Below are positions 21,200 through 34,500 of a stretch of 64,000 nucleotides of DNA, in pieces. Where the stretch lies: NCBI GenBank assembly GCA_963921425.1, contig OY992838.1, positions 13,268,001-13,332,000 of the forward strand, written 5' to 3'. Every line of letters starts with the position of its first letter. The first letter of the stretch is position 1. Source of the stretch: Dryas octopetala (Eukaryota > Streptophyta > Magnoliopsida > Rosales > Rosaceae). The notes under the pieces were generated by a model. It was not told where the DNA came from and ran no database searches. It worked only from the letters and a program-made list of their open reading frames with translations. Made by a program: the position numbers and the translations under genes.

Positions 21200-24100
21200 A
21201 TGAGAGTGAATTCCAGCGACGGCCTCGGCGGCGGCGGCGGCAGCTCCGCCACTGCCGCTGCTGCTTCGAGGGACGCCGAATCTCTCTTCCGCTCCAAACC
21301 CATCTCGGAGATCCGAAATGTGGAATCCACGACCCGAACCCAGATCCAAGCCAAGAAGGAGGAGCTCCGGCAGCTGGTGGGCACTCGCTACCGCGACCTC
21401 ATTGACTCCGCCGACTCCATCGTCCTCATGAAGCGGTCCTCCAACTCCATCTCCCAAAACCTCTCCTCCGTCCAACACGCCATCCACTCTCTCTCCTCCG
21501 CCGCCTCCGATTCCGATTCCAACAGTCCCTCCTCTCCCTCACCCCACGACCCGACCCGAGCGCGCATCTACGGCATTGCCTGCCGGGTCAAGTACCTGGT
21601 GGACACCCCGGAGAACATCTGGGGCTGCCTCGACGAGTCCATGTTCCTGGAGGCCGCCGCCCGCTACGTCCGTGCCAGTCACGTGCACCTGACTCTGACC
21701 CTCACCAACAACAACCACAACAGGCGCTTCCTCTCCAACTTCCCTCTGCTTCAGCATCAATGGCAGATCGTGGACAGCTTCAAATCCCAGATCTCCCAGC
21801 GCGCCCGCGACCGCCTCTTCGATCTCCACCGCCACCGCCAACTCCCCATTTCCTCCTACGCCGACGCACTGGCCGCCGTGGCCCTCATCGACGATCTCCC
21901 CCCCGACCACGCCCTCTCCTTCTTCCTCGAGACCCGAAAGTCCTGGGTTTCCCAGATACTGAACGCGTGTCCTCTCGATGCGGCGTACTCCGTCGTCGTT
22001 TCGGTGCTGTGCGAGGCCCTGAGGGTGATTCAGGTGACTGTGGGCCAGGTTGGGGAGCTGTTTCTGCGGGTGTTCAATGACATGCCTCTGTTTTACAAGG
22101 TGGTGTTGGGCTGCCCTCCTGCCTCTCAGCTGTTCGGCGGAATTCCCAACCCGGATGAGGAGGTCAAGCTTTGGAACTCCTTCACAGACAAGTTGGAATC
22201 CACCATGGGCATGCTCGACAAGAGCTATATTGCCAGCGCTTGTTCCTCTTGGCTCAGGGACTGTGGAGCCCAGATGGTGGATAAGATCAATGGCAGGTTC
22301 CTCATTGATGCTATTGGCAGCGGCCAAGAGCTTGCCTCCGCGGAGATGCTGATAAGGGAGACTATGAACAGCAAAGAGGTCTTGGAAGGGAGCTTGGAGT
22401 GGCTCAAGAACGTTTTCGGCTCCCACATTGACCTGCCTTGGAGTCGAATGAGTGAACTCGTTCTTGGAGACGATTCGAATCTCTGGGACAGTATCTTCGA
22501 AGGCGGGTTCGTTGGGAGGATGAAGGTGATTGTGGACTGCAGGTTCGAGGAGCTCACCAGGGCGGTGAACATTCAGGATGGTGAACCCAATGATTTCCAA
22601 GGCCGTGCGGGTGGTGGCATTTGGTTTATGGAAACCAAATCCAATGGTAAGAAGGCTAATGCTCTGCCTTGTGAAGAGAATTGTCTCAATTATTTCCTTG
22701 GTCCTCAAGTTAGTGGTATTAGGGATGCTGTGGATAGCAGCTGTAGGGATGTTCTTGATGACCTACTTTGTTTCTTGGACTCTCCAAAGGCAGCTCTTAG
22801 ATTAAAGGATCTGGCACCTTATCTACAAGAAAAGTGTTCCCAAACTATTTCCACCATATTGATGCAACTGAGTAGTGAGCTTGAAGATTTGGAAGATGGG
22901 AAAGACAAGCAAAAGCAGCTTACCATTGAAAGGACTCTTTTCATTGGGAGACTCTTGTTTGCATTGCAGAACCACTCCAAACACATTCCCATCATACTTG
23001 GCTCACCAAGGTCATGGGCAAATGAAACTGGGTCTGCAGTTTTTGATAAACTGCCATCCCTGTTGAGACAGTCTAGAGCTCCCACCGATTCTCCTGTGCT
23101 TGATAGCCCCTTGGGTTCCAAAAGACATACTTCATCTGCTACTGCTGCATTGCTTGGAGCAAGCCAAAGTGCAAGCCCTAAACTTGCAGAGCTTAATGTA
23201 ACTATGCGAGATCTCCGCATTAGAGCGCACAGTTTGTGGATGTCATGGTTGTCTGATGAGCTTTCAGTTATTCTTTCCTGTGATCTTGAAAAAGATGATG
23301 CTTTGTCATCATCAACTCCCCTAAGGGTAAGTCGCATTCAACGGACTGGTTTATGTTATCTTTTTCTTCTACACTGTTATCGACTAGTTGTCATTGGCAG
23401 ACATGAAATAAACTGGGAGCTTATATGACTGGTAAATGGTAATCAGCTAGTTGTTCGAACTTATTAGGAAGCGCATATGATCCTTCAATTCATCTGTTTA
23501 TTTTAGTTACAAAAGGAGAAATGAAAAGGTTTTAGATACTTTTGAAGCTAAACTCCATAATTAAACCTGGCCTTGGTTATTATAATTTGAAAATTGGTCA
23601 GCAAGCGGCCTGTAATTAGAGATAATTACAACGTAGGACTAATGCAAGACATGCCTTTTAGATGCAGCTTTTCTGAAAGGTTAAAAAAACATCCTCCACA
23701 AATATTTTGTGTATACCTACAGCTACAATGATGTGGTGTTACATGACACAGTCCTGAAGAAGTAAATTTGGTTGCATGATTCAAAAACTGCCTTTAAATG
23801 GCTTAACATAGTAGTATGTGTATGTGCACATTTTGTTAGCATTTCTGAAGAATACTGGATGTTTATTAATCTGCTGCCCAATATATTGGAGTGCTTGTGT
23901 TCTGTTTAAGACTGAGTTAATGGTCTAGTACGCTACACTGTTTGGGGTATGTACAAACTTTTCTTATTTTTTATTATTATTTGTGGGCAGGGTTGGGAAG
24001 AGACAGTAGTTAAACAAGAGCAATCTGATGATAACCAATCAGAGATGAGAATATGGCTCCCATCCATGCCTTCTCTCTATGTTGTCTCATTTCTATTTCG

Positions 24101-27100
24101 TGTATGTGAAGAAGTTCATCGAATTGGAGGTCATGTTCTTGACAAAACAATTCTGCAAAAATTTGCATTGAGATTGCTGGAAAAGGTATGTAACTCAGCT
24201 TGATATTTTTATTTTTAATTTTTTAAATTAAAGAAAGAATCACCTTATTAACAAAGCTCAAAAAGTACAACTCTGTGAACAAGATGCCCACCTCAATGAT
24301 ACAAAAAACATTACAACAGCACAAACTTTCCTTTTCCTAACGAGATCTTAACTAATGACAACCTAGCCAACAGCTGCCTTCCATTCTAATAAAATAACTG
24401 AAAGAGAAACATCCCTAAACTCAACCGATACAGATGCCCAAAACCTAACTTTACCTCATAACTCTCCCACCCCCAACCCCTCTTTATTGTTGACCTTTAC
24501 ACGTTATGAAGTAGTTTATATTTATGCTATTTACGTAAAATGTGTGTTCATTTCAAAGAATGAACAAATTTCAAGTTGTTTTGTTAAAATATTGTTGTGA
24601 TTTTTTTTTCTTTGGCTTGGTTTTTAGTATTGAGGTGTCACATTACGTTGGTGAGAAGAATTCTGATTTAAATGCTCCACTGATTTTCGCTTCCTTATAT
24701 TAGTTGCATTATTTTCATGTAGGTCATTGGTATTTATGGGAACTTCCTTTCTACTGTAGAGGCTGGTGGATCTCAAGTTTCAGAAAAAGGAGTTTTGCAG
24801 GTTTTGTTAGATTTGAGATTTGTTGTTGATGTTCTTTCTGGGGGTGATTCTAATATGAGTGAGGAGCCATCTCTAAACCTGAAGACAAAAAGTCCCTTCA
24901 GAAGGAAGCAGGATCAAAGCCATATGAAGTCAGTCACTAGAGAGCGTTTTGATGGGTTGATAAATCGCCTTTCGCAAAGATTGGATCCAATAGACTGGCT
25001 TACGTAAGTTTATTTATTCTTATAAGAAAAAAAGTTCGGAAATTTAAAACAAGTCTGAGGATCTTCAAAAAGTTTGGATATGAGGCTGGTGTCTTATTAC
25101 ATGCATCTTTCTCCCACATTGTTACCCGTAAATTGTTGTCTCTAATGGTTACCCTCAGAGGAAGATAAATTATATTTTTGCCGACAACATATGAAAAATA
25201 ATGTCATAAGAATTAACAGCATAATTTTTTCCATTGAAAAATTAAAAACAGAATTGGTATGAATTATCCACATACTGGTCTTTTCATCTGGATTGGAATT
25301 CTCTTGTTTTGATTACTGAAGCTTTAATTTATTTTTGTCTCGTAATTTTTCGGAAATAAATTATGTTAATGTGTTTCATTTAATTGTTCCTCAATTTTGC
25401 TTGGGTTTTGATTGAAATTATGAGGTTCAAAAGTTTTCCTCATCTGGCTTTTCAATACACAGAAGCATCTTCTTTGTACTGGACATAGGAAATCCTTGAA
25501 GTGGCATAGTTACAATCTGATATCTTTATTTCATTTCTGAAAAGGAGATAGCGACTAGGATTGGTAGGGGATAACATGATGTGTGGTGATATTATCAATG
25601 CACTGACAATAACCCTCTGCTGGATCTCACCTAAGAGTAAATCTTATAATGTTCTCTGATCCTTGTTTCCAATAGCTCTTCAGCCTTGTGGTACCTCCTC
25701 CTATGAGAACAAGATTGGGAGGGTGGGATCAAGAGTTCATGACCTGGTTGGTCTGGCCGTGTGCTGTAGATTTCCAAGCTATACTTCAGAAATATTAAAA
25801 AATAGAATGTGGGGGTTATCTCTTATATTGGTATCCTGTATATCAATTTATTCATTTACTATTTTTTAATCACTTTGTATAACTATTCATTTTGTTTTCT
25901 AACTTATTTAAGGTATGAGCCTTATCTCTGGGAAAATGAGAAGCAGTCATACCAACGGCATGCTGTCCTTTTTGGATTCTTTGTGCAACTTAATCGCATG
26001 TACACAGATGCTGTTCAAAAACTTCCTACTAATTCAGAGTCCAATATCATGAGATGCTCTTCAGTTCCTCGCTTCAAATACCTTCCAATCAGGTTAATGT
26101 TTCTCGAAACTCGAAAATATTTTCTACTTTTGTTGCTAACTACATTACATGGGACTGCACAGGTACATCCGTGTTATCTATTTTGATACTTTTCATATAC
26201 CTGTACTTTATAAATTGGGTTGCACTTACTGATCTGTTACATATGACTGTTTATATTAGTGTTTTCCAGTTTTGCCTCTTGTCAAAAATATTTATTGTCT
26301 ATCACCACCCAATAATGGGTTCTCAGTTTCGACTTCATCTTGGTTAACAGTGCCCCAGCATTGTCTTCAAGAGCAACGGCTAAGACATCCATTCCAACAT
26401 CCTTGGATGATATTTCTTCAAGAAGTACCTGGAATGCTTATACAAATGGAGAGCTGTCTAGAAAGATTGATTTGGATGATAACTCGAGGTTTGGGGTTGC
26501 AGTACCAATCTTAAAATCTTTCATGCAGGCAAGTACTATACAAGTTTTTCTTTTTTCATAGTTGCAATCTGAAAACTTTTAATTTCATACTGGAATAGCG
26601 TATGTTGCTTGAAATGTGATTTTTCAATGAGCTGGTAATAATGCAAATCATGTATAGTTTGGCAATGATGGTTTTATGCTAATTTCTTATACATAAATTT
26701 CATAAAACTCAAGTTTCTGGATGTATGGTTTAAGACCATCCAGATTTGAAAGGTATGGTAAATAACACTCCCTTGTTTCAAAGACAATAATAGAGAATGG
26801 AGATGCAGAGGGGTGGGGGCAGAACCAAAATGAATGGTGTAACATTTTCTGAGAAATATTTTCCATCCCAAAAGAAGAAAAAATGGGGTCTTTGTCTAAA
26901 GAAAATGCCATGACAAAGGACAGATGCATAGAACCTTTCAACCAGATAGTCATTTAAAAAAAAGAAAAAAGAAACAGGATGTTGCTTTGTCAACTCTCTC
27001 AAAATGGAAGAAGGGTTTAGATATGCAATCTGTTGTTTGATGTATCTGGCAATAAGGATTTCTCTACATATCATTTTCAGTCCTTTTAGTTTAGTTTTTT

Positions 27101-28539
27101 TTTTTTTTTTTTTTTTTTGACAAAAAAGAAACTTTTATTAAACAAGATCAACTATACAAGCAATGGACAAGAAGTCCATTTCTATAGTACATATAATACC
27201 AAAGCAAAACTGAAACAGATCAGCCTCAAAACTCAAGAAAAAAAGAAAAGAAAAGAAATCTAACTGATAGTTGTGTTTTCAGTCTAATAAAATGGCAGAC
27301 AAATTCACACCCCTTGAAACACTAAAAATAAAGGGCCGCGGAGATGACTAAAAAGATATTCTATTTCACAACTCCTCCACTTCTGCCCTCGATAATCTTC
27401 GAAAATTCTTCAGTTTCTCTCAATCCAGAGTATCCATATGATGGCCTGCATCCTACAACTCCAGAGGACCTTGGCTCTTCCTCCCTAGCAAATCCTCTAG
27501 TCCTCTCACTTAGCAAAGAACAAATCCCTTCTGGCAATACCCACATCATACCTTGCTTCCTTGAACAGATTGGACCACAGCTTTGCAGCCACCGAACAAT
27601 GAAGAAACACATGATTTACATGCCTCCTTCCCCTTTCCCTACATATAACACACCACCTTAGAGACAAGCACACTTTGGTCCTGTCTTTGCATGCGCTACC
27701 AACCACGCCAAACTTTTGGAGGAGCTTTTGCCTGTCATATCAAACCCGCCGGATAGAAAATAAGACAGTCACCAACCCCTCAGAGGTATCTAAAAAGAGT
27801 TTTACTGCAGTTGGGCAATTGGACATTCATAACACCCCTTTTGTGCAAATTCAATTCAAGGACCTAATAGGTATATGGTCTACCTACTTAATTTCTATAG
27901 TTTCTCATGTATTGGAGGAACAGAGTAATAACCGATTGAGATGCATAGTTTAAACAGATTAATGCAAGACATTTTCTTTCACTATTGGTTTTGACTATTG
28001 AGTAAAAAATGTAACGTTAGTAGTGAGATAAAAGAGTGCATCAAAATGTCTGTAAGGAAGTAGGGACTGCATACAGTAATTAAAATTATCTACATTGATC
28101 CAAAAGCATTGTGGGGAAGTTCAGTTTGTTTGACAATGCATGTTACTATAGATTTGTTTTTCTTCCATCACATTATCTTGCACGCCATGCCTCTGTTGTT
28201 TCTGATTCAAATGTGGGTTGTCTTCCATCTAATATCACTACATAAGTTCTGATTTGCTTGTCTACAGTTATAGGAAATCAATACGGATAAAATGTTTTGG
28301 TTTTCCATTTGGTTGGTATATTTGGATAGCCAGGTTGTGAAAATGATATTCCTTGTAATTGGCAGGCTGGAAGTAGATTTGGCGAGAGCACATTGAAACT
28401 GGGATCCATGCTAACAGATGGGCAAGTAGGCATATTCAAGGATAGATCGGCATACTCCATGTCGACATTTGGTGACATTTTACCTGCCCAAGCTGCAGGT
28501 CTCCTTTCATCGTTCACAGCATCCAGATTAGACTCTTGA
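21200..28539 (+). CDS. COG1: Conserved oligomeric Golgi complex subunit 1 (COG1)
   Basis: Six coding exons: 21200-23326, 23991-24185, 24723-25003, 25913-26092, 26351-26528 and 28366-28539, giving 1044 residues, close to plant COG1 (about 1070). COG1 is a lobe A subunit of the COG tether, which captures retrograde vesicles at the Golgi. The N terminus carries [18 protein letters not shown] and [19 protein letters not shown], typical of COG1. Later exons carry DIPFFL-equivalent helices, [28 protein letters not shown] and the ending [15 protein letters not shown]. The ATG at 21200 starts the conserved frame. All exon phases join without stops. Intron 5 has a GC donor (CAG/GCAAGT at 26529) and contains a LINE fragment. 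Exon 1 is GC-rich and holds two thirds of the protein. The putative promoter is only about 130 bp before a MULE insertion begins. Confidence 0.95.
27092..27960 (-). mobile_element. LINE 3' fragment in COG1 intron 5, minus strand
   Basis: A T-run at about 27097-27118 is the poly(A) tail of a minus-strand insert. Upstream on that strand is coding for the zinc-binding reverse transcriptase-associated region: [19 protein letters not shown] followed by AAKLWSNLF (about 27650-27560). The rest is frame-broken. This is a 5'-truncated L1-type copy; the right limit is approximate. Confidence 0.7.
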
Positions 28540-29112
28540 TTGCCTTCAGAACTTCAGTCCTCTATCTTCTTTTGAGCATATATATGTCTCTATTACTTTG
28601 AAGAGAAACAGCGGATTCTCACCAAGCATGAGATTAGGGTGCAGGGTGTGTGGTACCCATTTTAAACCTGGTAGAAAAGGTACGTGTTTAAAATAAAGCC
28701 CTAATTCTTGAGATTTTAGTTTGTGATCCAAAAAAAAATTGTTTGGGATTTTAGTTGGGGTTTTGGATGGAGATTAGGAAACTTAAGATCGTGTGGTTAT
28801 GTATATAAGATAGATTTAAGTTGAATAACCCTACTTTGAAGCTTTGAGATTTTTTTTTTTTCAATTTGATTTTTTCTGCTCCCCTATTTTACTATTTTCC
28901 TTGGGTTCTGTAATTATATACTTGGATTATTTTATTTATCTATACTTCCCCTTTGGGTGTCATTATTTAAGCTTATCTTTTTGTGAGGGTTGTGGTTTTG
29001 AGTATCACGTTTAGATGCTACCCCTGAAGCTGTATTTGAAATTATGACATCTTTGCATAAAAATATATGATATGATTTTAATTACTACTTTGGGGTTTCG
29101 GTTTCGGTTTTG

Positions 29113-29146
<34 letters not shown>

Positions 29147-29190
29147 TTGGTTGTTGTGACTCATTCAAAAGGAAAAAGTTGGCTGTTGTG
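28540..29190 (+). other. COG1 3' flank
   Basis: Contains the presumed COG1 3' UTR, AT-rich spacer and a 29-base T-run at 29115-29143 preceded by GGTTTCGGTTTCGGTTTTGGG. No gene is seen. Confidence 0.4.
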
Positions 29191-29194
29191 GCAT

Positions 29195-29795
29195 TATCCC
29201 AAAGAGGAGGCCTAATAAGCCTATCTCCATTTTGTTGCATCATTTGTAGAAAGAGAGCTGAAAGTATAGACCATTTGTTTCTTCATTGTCCTATTACTCT
29301 AAGGCTCTGACACAAAATTAATTATGGAAGCTGATGTGACATGGGCAATCCTTGAATTGTGCACTTATATGTTGGTTAAGAAGCACTTTGCTTTTGGAAG
29401 GTGGAGAATAGCAAATATTTTCTGGCATTGTTGTGTGATGGCTTTTGTGTGGGTAGTTTGGATGCAAGGAAATAAAAGGATCTTTGAAGACTTTAGAGGG
29501 ATGAAGTGGAGGGATTACGGGATAGTTGGTGTTTGGGCATCATTTTGGGCTTCAATCATCAGAATTTCAGGATGTACCTTTTTTTCCTTATTTATGCAGA
29601 CTGGAGGGCTGCAGTTTCTTAAGATTGTTAGTGCTTAGTTGAGCTGTTTTGTATTCTAACTGAGATTATTGGGAACTGATTTCAATGTTTGTAGAAGCTG
29701 TCTGGTTATGGATGTTGTGTGTACTTTAGTGGACAGCTTGTCCACCTTTCTTGTACTTTGGTTTATAATGAATAAAATTTGTGTCTCATATAAAA
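29195..29795 (+). mobile_element. LINE 3' fragment, plus strand
   Basis: Begins in the zinc-finger part of an L1-type reverse transcriptase (FCCIICRKRAESIDHLFLHC at about 29230-29290), then shifts frame into RIANIFWHCCVMAFVWVVWM and NKRIFEDFRG (29324-29638), the usual LINE C-terminal tail. A stop and a frameshift make it dead. Confidence 0.7.
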
Positions 29796-31569
29796 GAAGG
29801 TTACTGGTGTTCTTGCTGATGAAGTTACTGCTGATGTTGCCTGGTGTTATGCTGTTAGTTGTCTGCATGTTTGTTGACTTCATATTGATGTATTTATTCT
29901 ATGTTGGTTTTGTCTGCATCTGGCCCCCTTTTAATTGTCAACATTATTGCACAGTTTGCACTCTTTAAGATAAGAGAAAATTTCTTTCTTTCTTAATTTT
30001 TATTTTTTATTTTTGAAGATTAGAGCAATGTGGTGTCACTTTGTGAAGAACAAGATTTCTAAGTGTACAATTATAATCTGAAGTTTGGATTAGAAAATAA
30101 GTGTTCATACATTGTCTCTGCTCTAATTATATTTTACATTGGTTACAATATCTATCGGAGTTGAATATAACTTTGAGATTAGGATACAATAATCGCTTGG
30201 AAAGGAAAAGCTGATGTTTATTTTGTTTGGAACTTGACTAAATAGCATATGCTTGGAGCAAGCATGGAGGTTTGCTCATGTTCTGTATGTTAGTTAATCA
30301 TGTTTTGTTTCCTGCTTTATTAGTTTATTACTAATATATTGTCTTGGATTTACACTTTTCGTCTCTTTTTTGTTTGTTTCATTAAGACTTGGATTTACAC
30401 TTTCCTGGCAGCAAGGCATGATAAGTGTGGTCAATGTAAACATTACCTTCTTTTATTGTACATGGATATGTTACGGTCTATTTCTTTTGGTCTGAGGGTA
30501 CGTTACAGTCTGATTTGCTAGGAAAACAGAAAAGCTTACCGACTGTTTATTGCTACTAATTTCTTGTATTAATTATTCTCATATCAATTTTGATCTGAGT
30601 TATGTTTGGTCAACTTTGGTTGTAACAAAACCTTGTAGATGTTTTGAGATATTCTTTTTTTTTTTTGGCCAGGGAGATATTCAAGTATATGTTCCAAATA
30701 AGAAAGTTTGGAAACATAGTACATATAAAGTTGCTGGAGTTGTCCTTAATTTGGTGCTTGACCATTATATTAACTATAGTTAAATCTAAAGCTTCTTAGT
30801 GGATCTACATGTTATGAAGCATCTTTACTTGATGATTGCTCTGAAAATGATTAGTAAATATATAGTAAATTAAAATGTATCATTCATTAAAACTAAGCAC
30901 CTTAATCTATTTAATCTTTTTTGTTTGTTTGTTTGTTTGTGTTTATTATATTCTCTTGTAGGCCAATAGTACCGGAGGAGTTGGAGATGAACAAATCCAC
31001 TTGGAGGATGCATGATATTTGTTCATGTTCAAATTCAATTGTAGAAAATGTAACTCTCTTTTATGTATATGTTATGTGTATAACTTTCATGATATGAAAT
31101 TATTTTTTCAGAGGAATTCATTATATGAAATTATGTTCTAGGGCTTCAGCCCCCCTTGTACCAAAAAAAAAAAAAAAAAATTTATGTAGTACGCACTCTC
31201 CACATGTTATGAGTTTTACAGAAATTAAGTTATTTTCAATATTTGTATGATTGTAGTTTCTTTCTTCTTATGCTGAAAAAGAAACAGTACAATTTATGTT
31301 TTTGGGACAATCCGGTTTGATGCATGTCAAAAATTAATTGTGACCAGACTATAGTGGGATAATTAAATCACTGTAGCATGTGATTATGATCATAATTAAG
31401 TTGTAAGAGCATCTGGTATCATATTGGCTTCCTGAAACATATGTTGTAGATGATGCAATGTTTAAAGTGAGCATAAAAATTGGAGTCCTAATAGATCATG
31501 AAATTTTTTTAGTGAATAGAAGTTTATGGAGTTTTGAATAGATCAATTAAGAATTTTGGATTATCTTTA
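29796..31569. other. Intergenic sequence, no gene seen
   Basis: A-run of 18 at 31163-31180 directly after CCCCCCTTGTACC, which looks like the 3' tail of a plus-strand retroposed sequence. A short open frame at 30672-30780 matches nothing I know. Remaining sequence is AT-rich spacer. Confidence 0.35.
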
Positions 31570-34500
31570 GTGTGAAGTTTTGTGTAATTATTAGTTATAG
31601 CCTAATGAAGTCCTTCGCGAATTACAAAAAACATCCAAACCGTTGTTTTGAACGCGCCTCACGTGCTGGTCCCAAAAGTCAGTTATGCTCTCATTTTCAA
31701 AGCTTTCTCGCGGTGGCGTCTCCGATTCCATTCGTGTTCATGGCGACTACTCCGGCGGGGAGTCCCACTGTGATCGGCCGCCCTCTTAATGGTGGTACGA
31801 CTAGTGGGTCGAAGAGATCTAGATCGGATGGGCTGATTAAATCTAAGGTTGATGTCCCTGCGCAGGAAGAATCTGCTCCTCTGATGTCGAAGCCTTCGTT
31901 TCGTGAGAAATTGGTGAGTTCGCTGGAATTTGTTCAGTCTGTTAAGGGTATGGCAGACATAAATTTGGTGATTGATGAAGGGGATTTCATTGTTACTAAG
32001 ACTTTGAAGGGCCCTTCAATTTGATTTTCCCAGCATGTCAAAGAGAGGTTGTATCTTCCATGGCAGACTTCTTTGATCATTAAACTAGTTGGGAAATCAC
32101 ACACCTACAATTTCATGCTTGCTCGCTTGAAGCAGCGTTGGAATTTGAAGGGCTCGTTTCAATTGATGGATTTAGAGATTGATTTCTACATAGCTTGATT
32201 CTTGCTGAAAGAGGATATGGTTAAGGTTCTAATAGGAGGTCCATTGATAATTGTTGGCTAGTATTTGGTAATGCATAAATAGAGGCTAGGGTTTATTGCT
32301 GCTGAGGAGCATATTCAACGTTTGACTGTTTGGGTTCGTCTCTCAGGTATTTTTGTTGAGCTTTTTAAACCTGAAGCTGTTAGACGCATTAGAGATCTGA
32401 TTGAGACTACTTATAAGGTAGATGTTCATACTGCTAGTCAGACTAGGGGAAAATATGTTCGTGTCTGTGTTGAGATTCCTGCTGTGGAGGTTGAAGGGAG
32501 GTGTATCAATGTTGAATATGAGAATCTCCCTTGTATTTGTTTTAGGTGTGATATGGTTGGTCATACTAGGGAGGATTGTTCTAGGGAAAGGTTTATGACT
32601 AAGGATCCCACTATTGATCCAACTGATCAACCTAAGATGAATGAAGATGGTGTTGCTCAAAGTTCTTCTCAACTGATAAACCCACCTTTGGGCCATAGAG
32701 TATTGTTACTAATCCAAGGAAGTGGCCTCCAAGGTTGCTCTAGGGAAAGGTTGCTCCCAAGGGTGTTTCTAAGGATACTTTGAAGGAAGCTCCAAAGGAT
32801 GTGTCGAATAAAGCAGATACAATTGAGCAGGGGGTTGCTCAAGGGAATATGTATAATGCTCTGGATGATGATTTAGATGAGGTGGAAGAAATTCCAATGC
32901 CCTAACTTGAAGCTGAAAAAAGAGGTGAGCGTATTAAGAGTACTCAAGTGCCTCATGAGTTTGTTGGTGATAAATCCAAGGAGGTGAGTAAAGGAAAGGA
33001 TAAGCAAGGATTTGATTCTGCTGATCTTAAGTCTGGCAATGAATTTGTTAAGAACAATCCTAAGTTTGTTGGTGAATCTAGCAAGGGTAAGGGCAAGCAT
33101 GCGGCTGATAAGATTGAGCCCATGACTATTAATAAGCTTAAGGTGAAGCCTCTGGAAGAGCCGGTGACTAAGAGAAAGATGGGCAGACCTCGGAAAGTTC
33201 TCAAGGATATCTCTAATGTACCTGAGAAGGGGGTGGTACTAATTCTACTAATGGTACTAGTCAGGAGGTGGTTGATTTAGCTAATGAGCTTGCTGCAGCT
33301 CTTGTTAAAAGTGGTGGTAAGGATGGGAGAAGGATTGTGAGGCCTGGTTAAAAGTGGTGGTTTGGTTGATAATGATCTTGTGCCTCCTGAACCTCCTGAC
33401 CCTGGTGTTGTTAGCAATGATATGTGTTTTGCTAGTTTGAATTTGGTCTCAAGAGTTGATGAGACTAAATTTGTTGATGGCGCTGCTCTAAATGAGCATG
33501 TTAATGCAGAGATTTCTCAGGGGGAAGAGTCTTCTGCTAATCTAGCAGAATAAATGTCTCTTGCTTGATGGGTGTTTTCCCTAAGGGTTACTTTGTCTTT
33601 TTTTATATGATGATGAATATTATGTATAAGAATGTGAGGGGTGCTGGGGATAGTAAGCTCCCTAGCATCATAGGGATTTATCTAAAATTCACAAGGTGGA
33701 TGTGCTTGTTGTGTTGAATTAGTGCTGCGAAAGCTTCGCAAGTTGTTAAGAAGCTTGAGTTTTCTAGTCAATTTATTGTGGATGCTGCTAGATTTTCAAG
33801 GGGAATTTGGCTGTTGTGGAATGAGTCTAGAGTCAATCTGCAAGTTGTTGGTAGCAATTTTCAATCTATCACTGCCCTGGTTTCAAATCCTATGCAGCAA
33901 GAGTGGTTATTCTCTGTTATCTATGCTATTCCCTGTGTTGCTATGAGGGAAAGTTTGTGGGATTGGTGATTTTAATGAGCTAGTTTGTGGAGCTGATAAG
34001 AGTGGAGGTAGGGCGTTTATTGGTGGTAGAAGCCTTTCTAGATGAATTGATCAAAATTATCTTGTTGATATGGGATATATTGGTGCTGATTTTACTTGGT
34101 GTGGTATGAGGGAGGGCTCAATTGTGTGGGAAAGATTGGATAGAAGTGTCTGTAACATTGGCTGGAGACGTTATTTTCCTGATGCCTTTGTTAGGCATTT
34201 GCCTAAATAAAATCTGACCACTGCCCCATTTTGGTATGTCTTTATAGTTCTCAAATCCCAAAGGATAATCTCAAGTGTTTTAGATGATTTTCAGATTGTT
34301 GATAAAGTGAATGGTTTCACCTCTGCTGTTTTGACTAGGAATCAAGAAGTTTTTGGTAGTCTTTTTAAAAAGAAGCGAAGGTTGCTGGCTCGCTTAGGAG
34401 GGATTCAGAAGATTTTATGTAGAAGCTCTTCTCCTTTTCTTGTACTCCTTGAACAGGATCTTAGTGAGGATTACAGTAATATTCTTAAGCAAAGGGAGAT

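Noticed and set aside
21539..22708. 389-residue open frame on the minus strand
   Set aside because: It is the antisense shadow of COG1 exon 1, whose GC-rich codons keep several frames open; it shows no domain.
31572..32783. Host RNA-binding or zinc-knuckle gene
   Set aside because: The CCHC knuckle and preceding domain are LINE ORF1; stops, and the endonuclease and reverse transcriptase downstream, show it is a retrotransposon.
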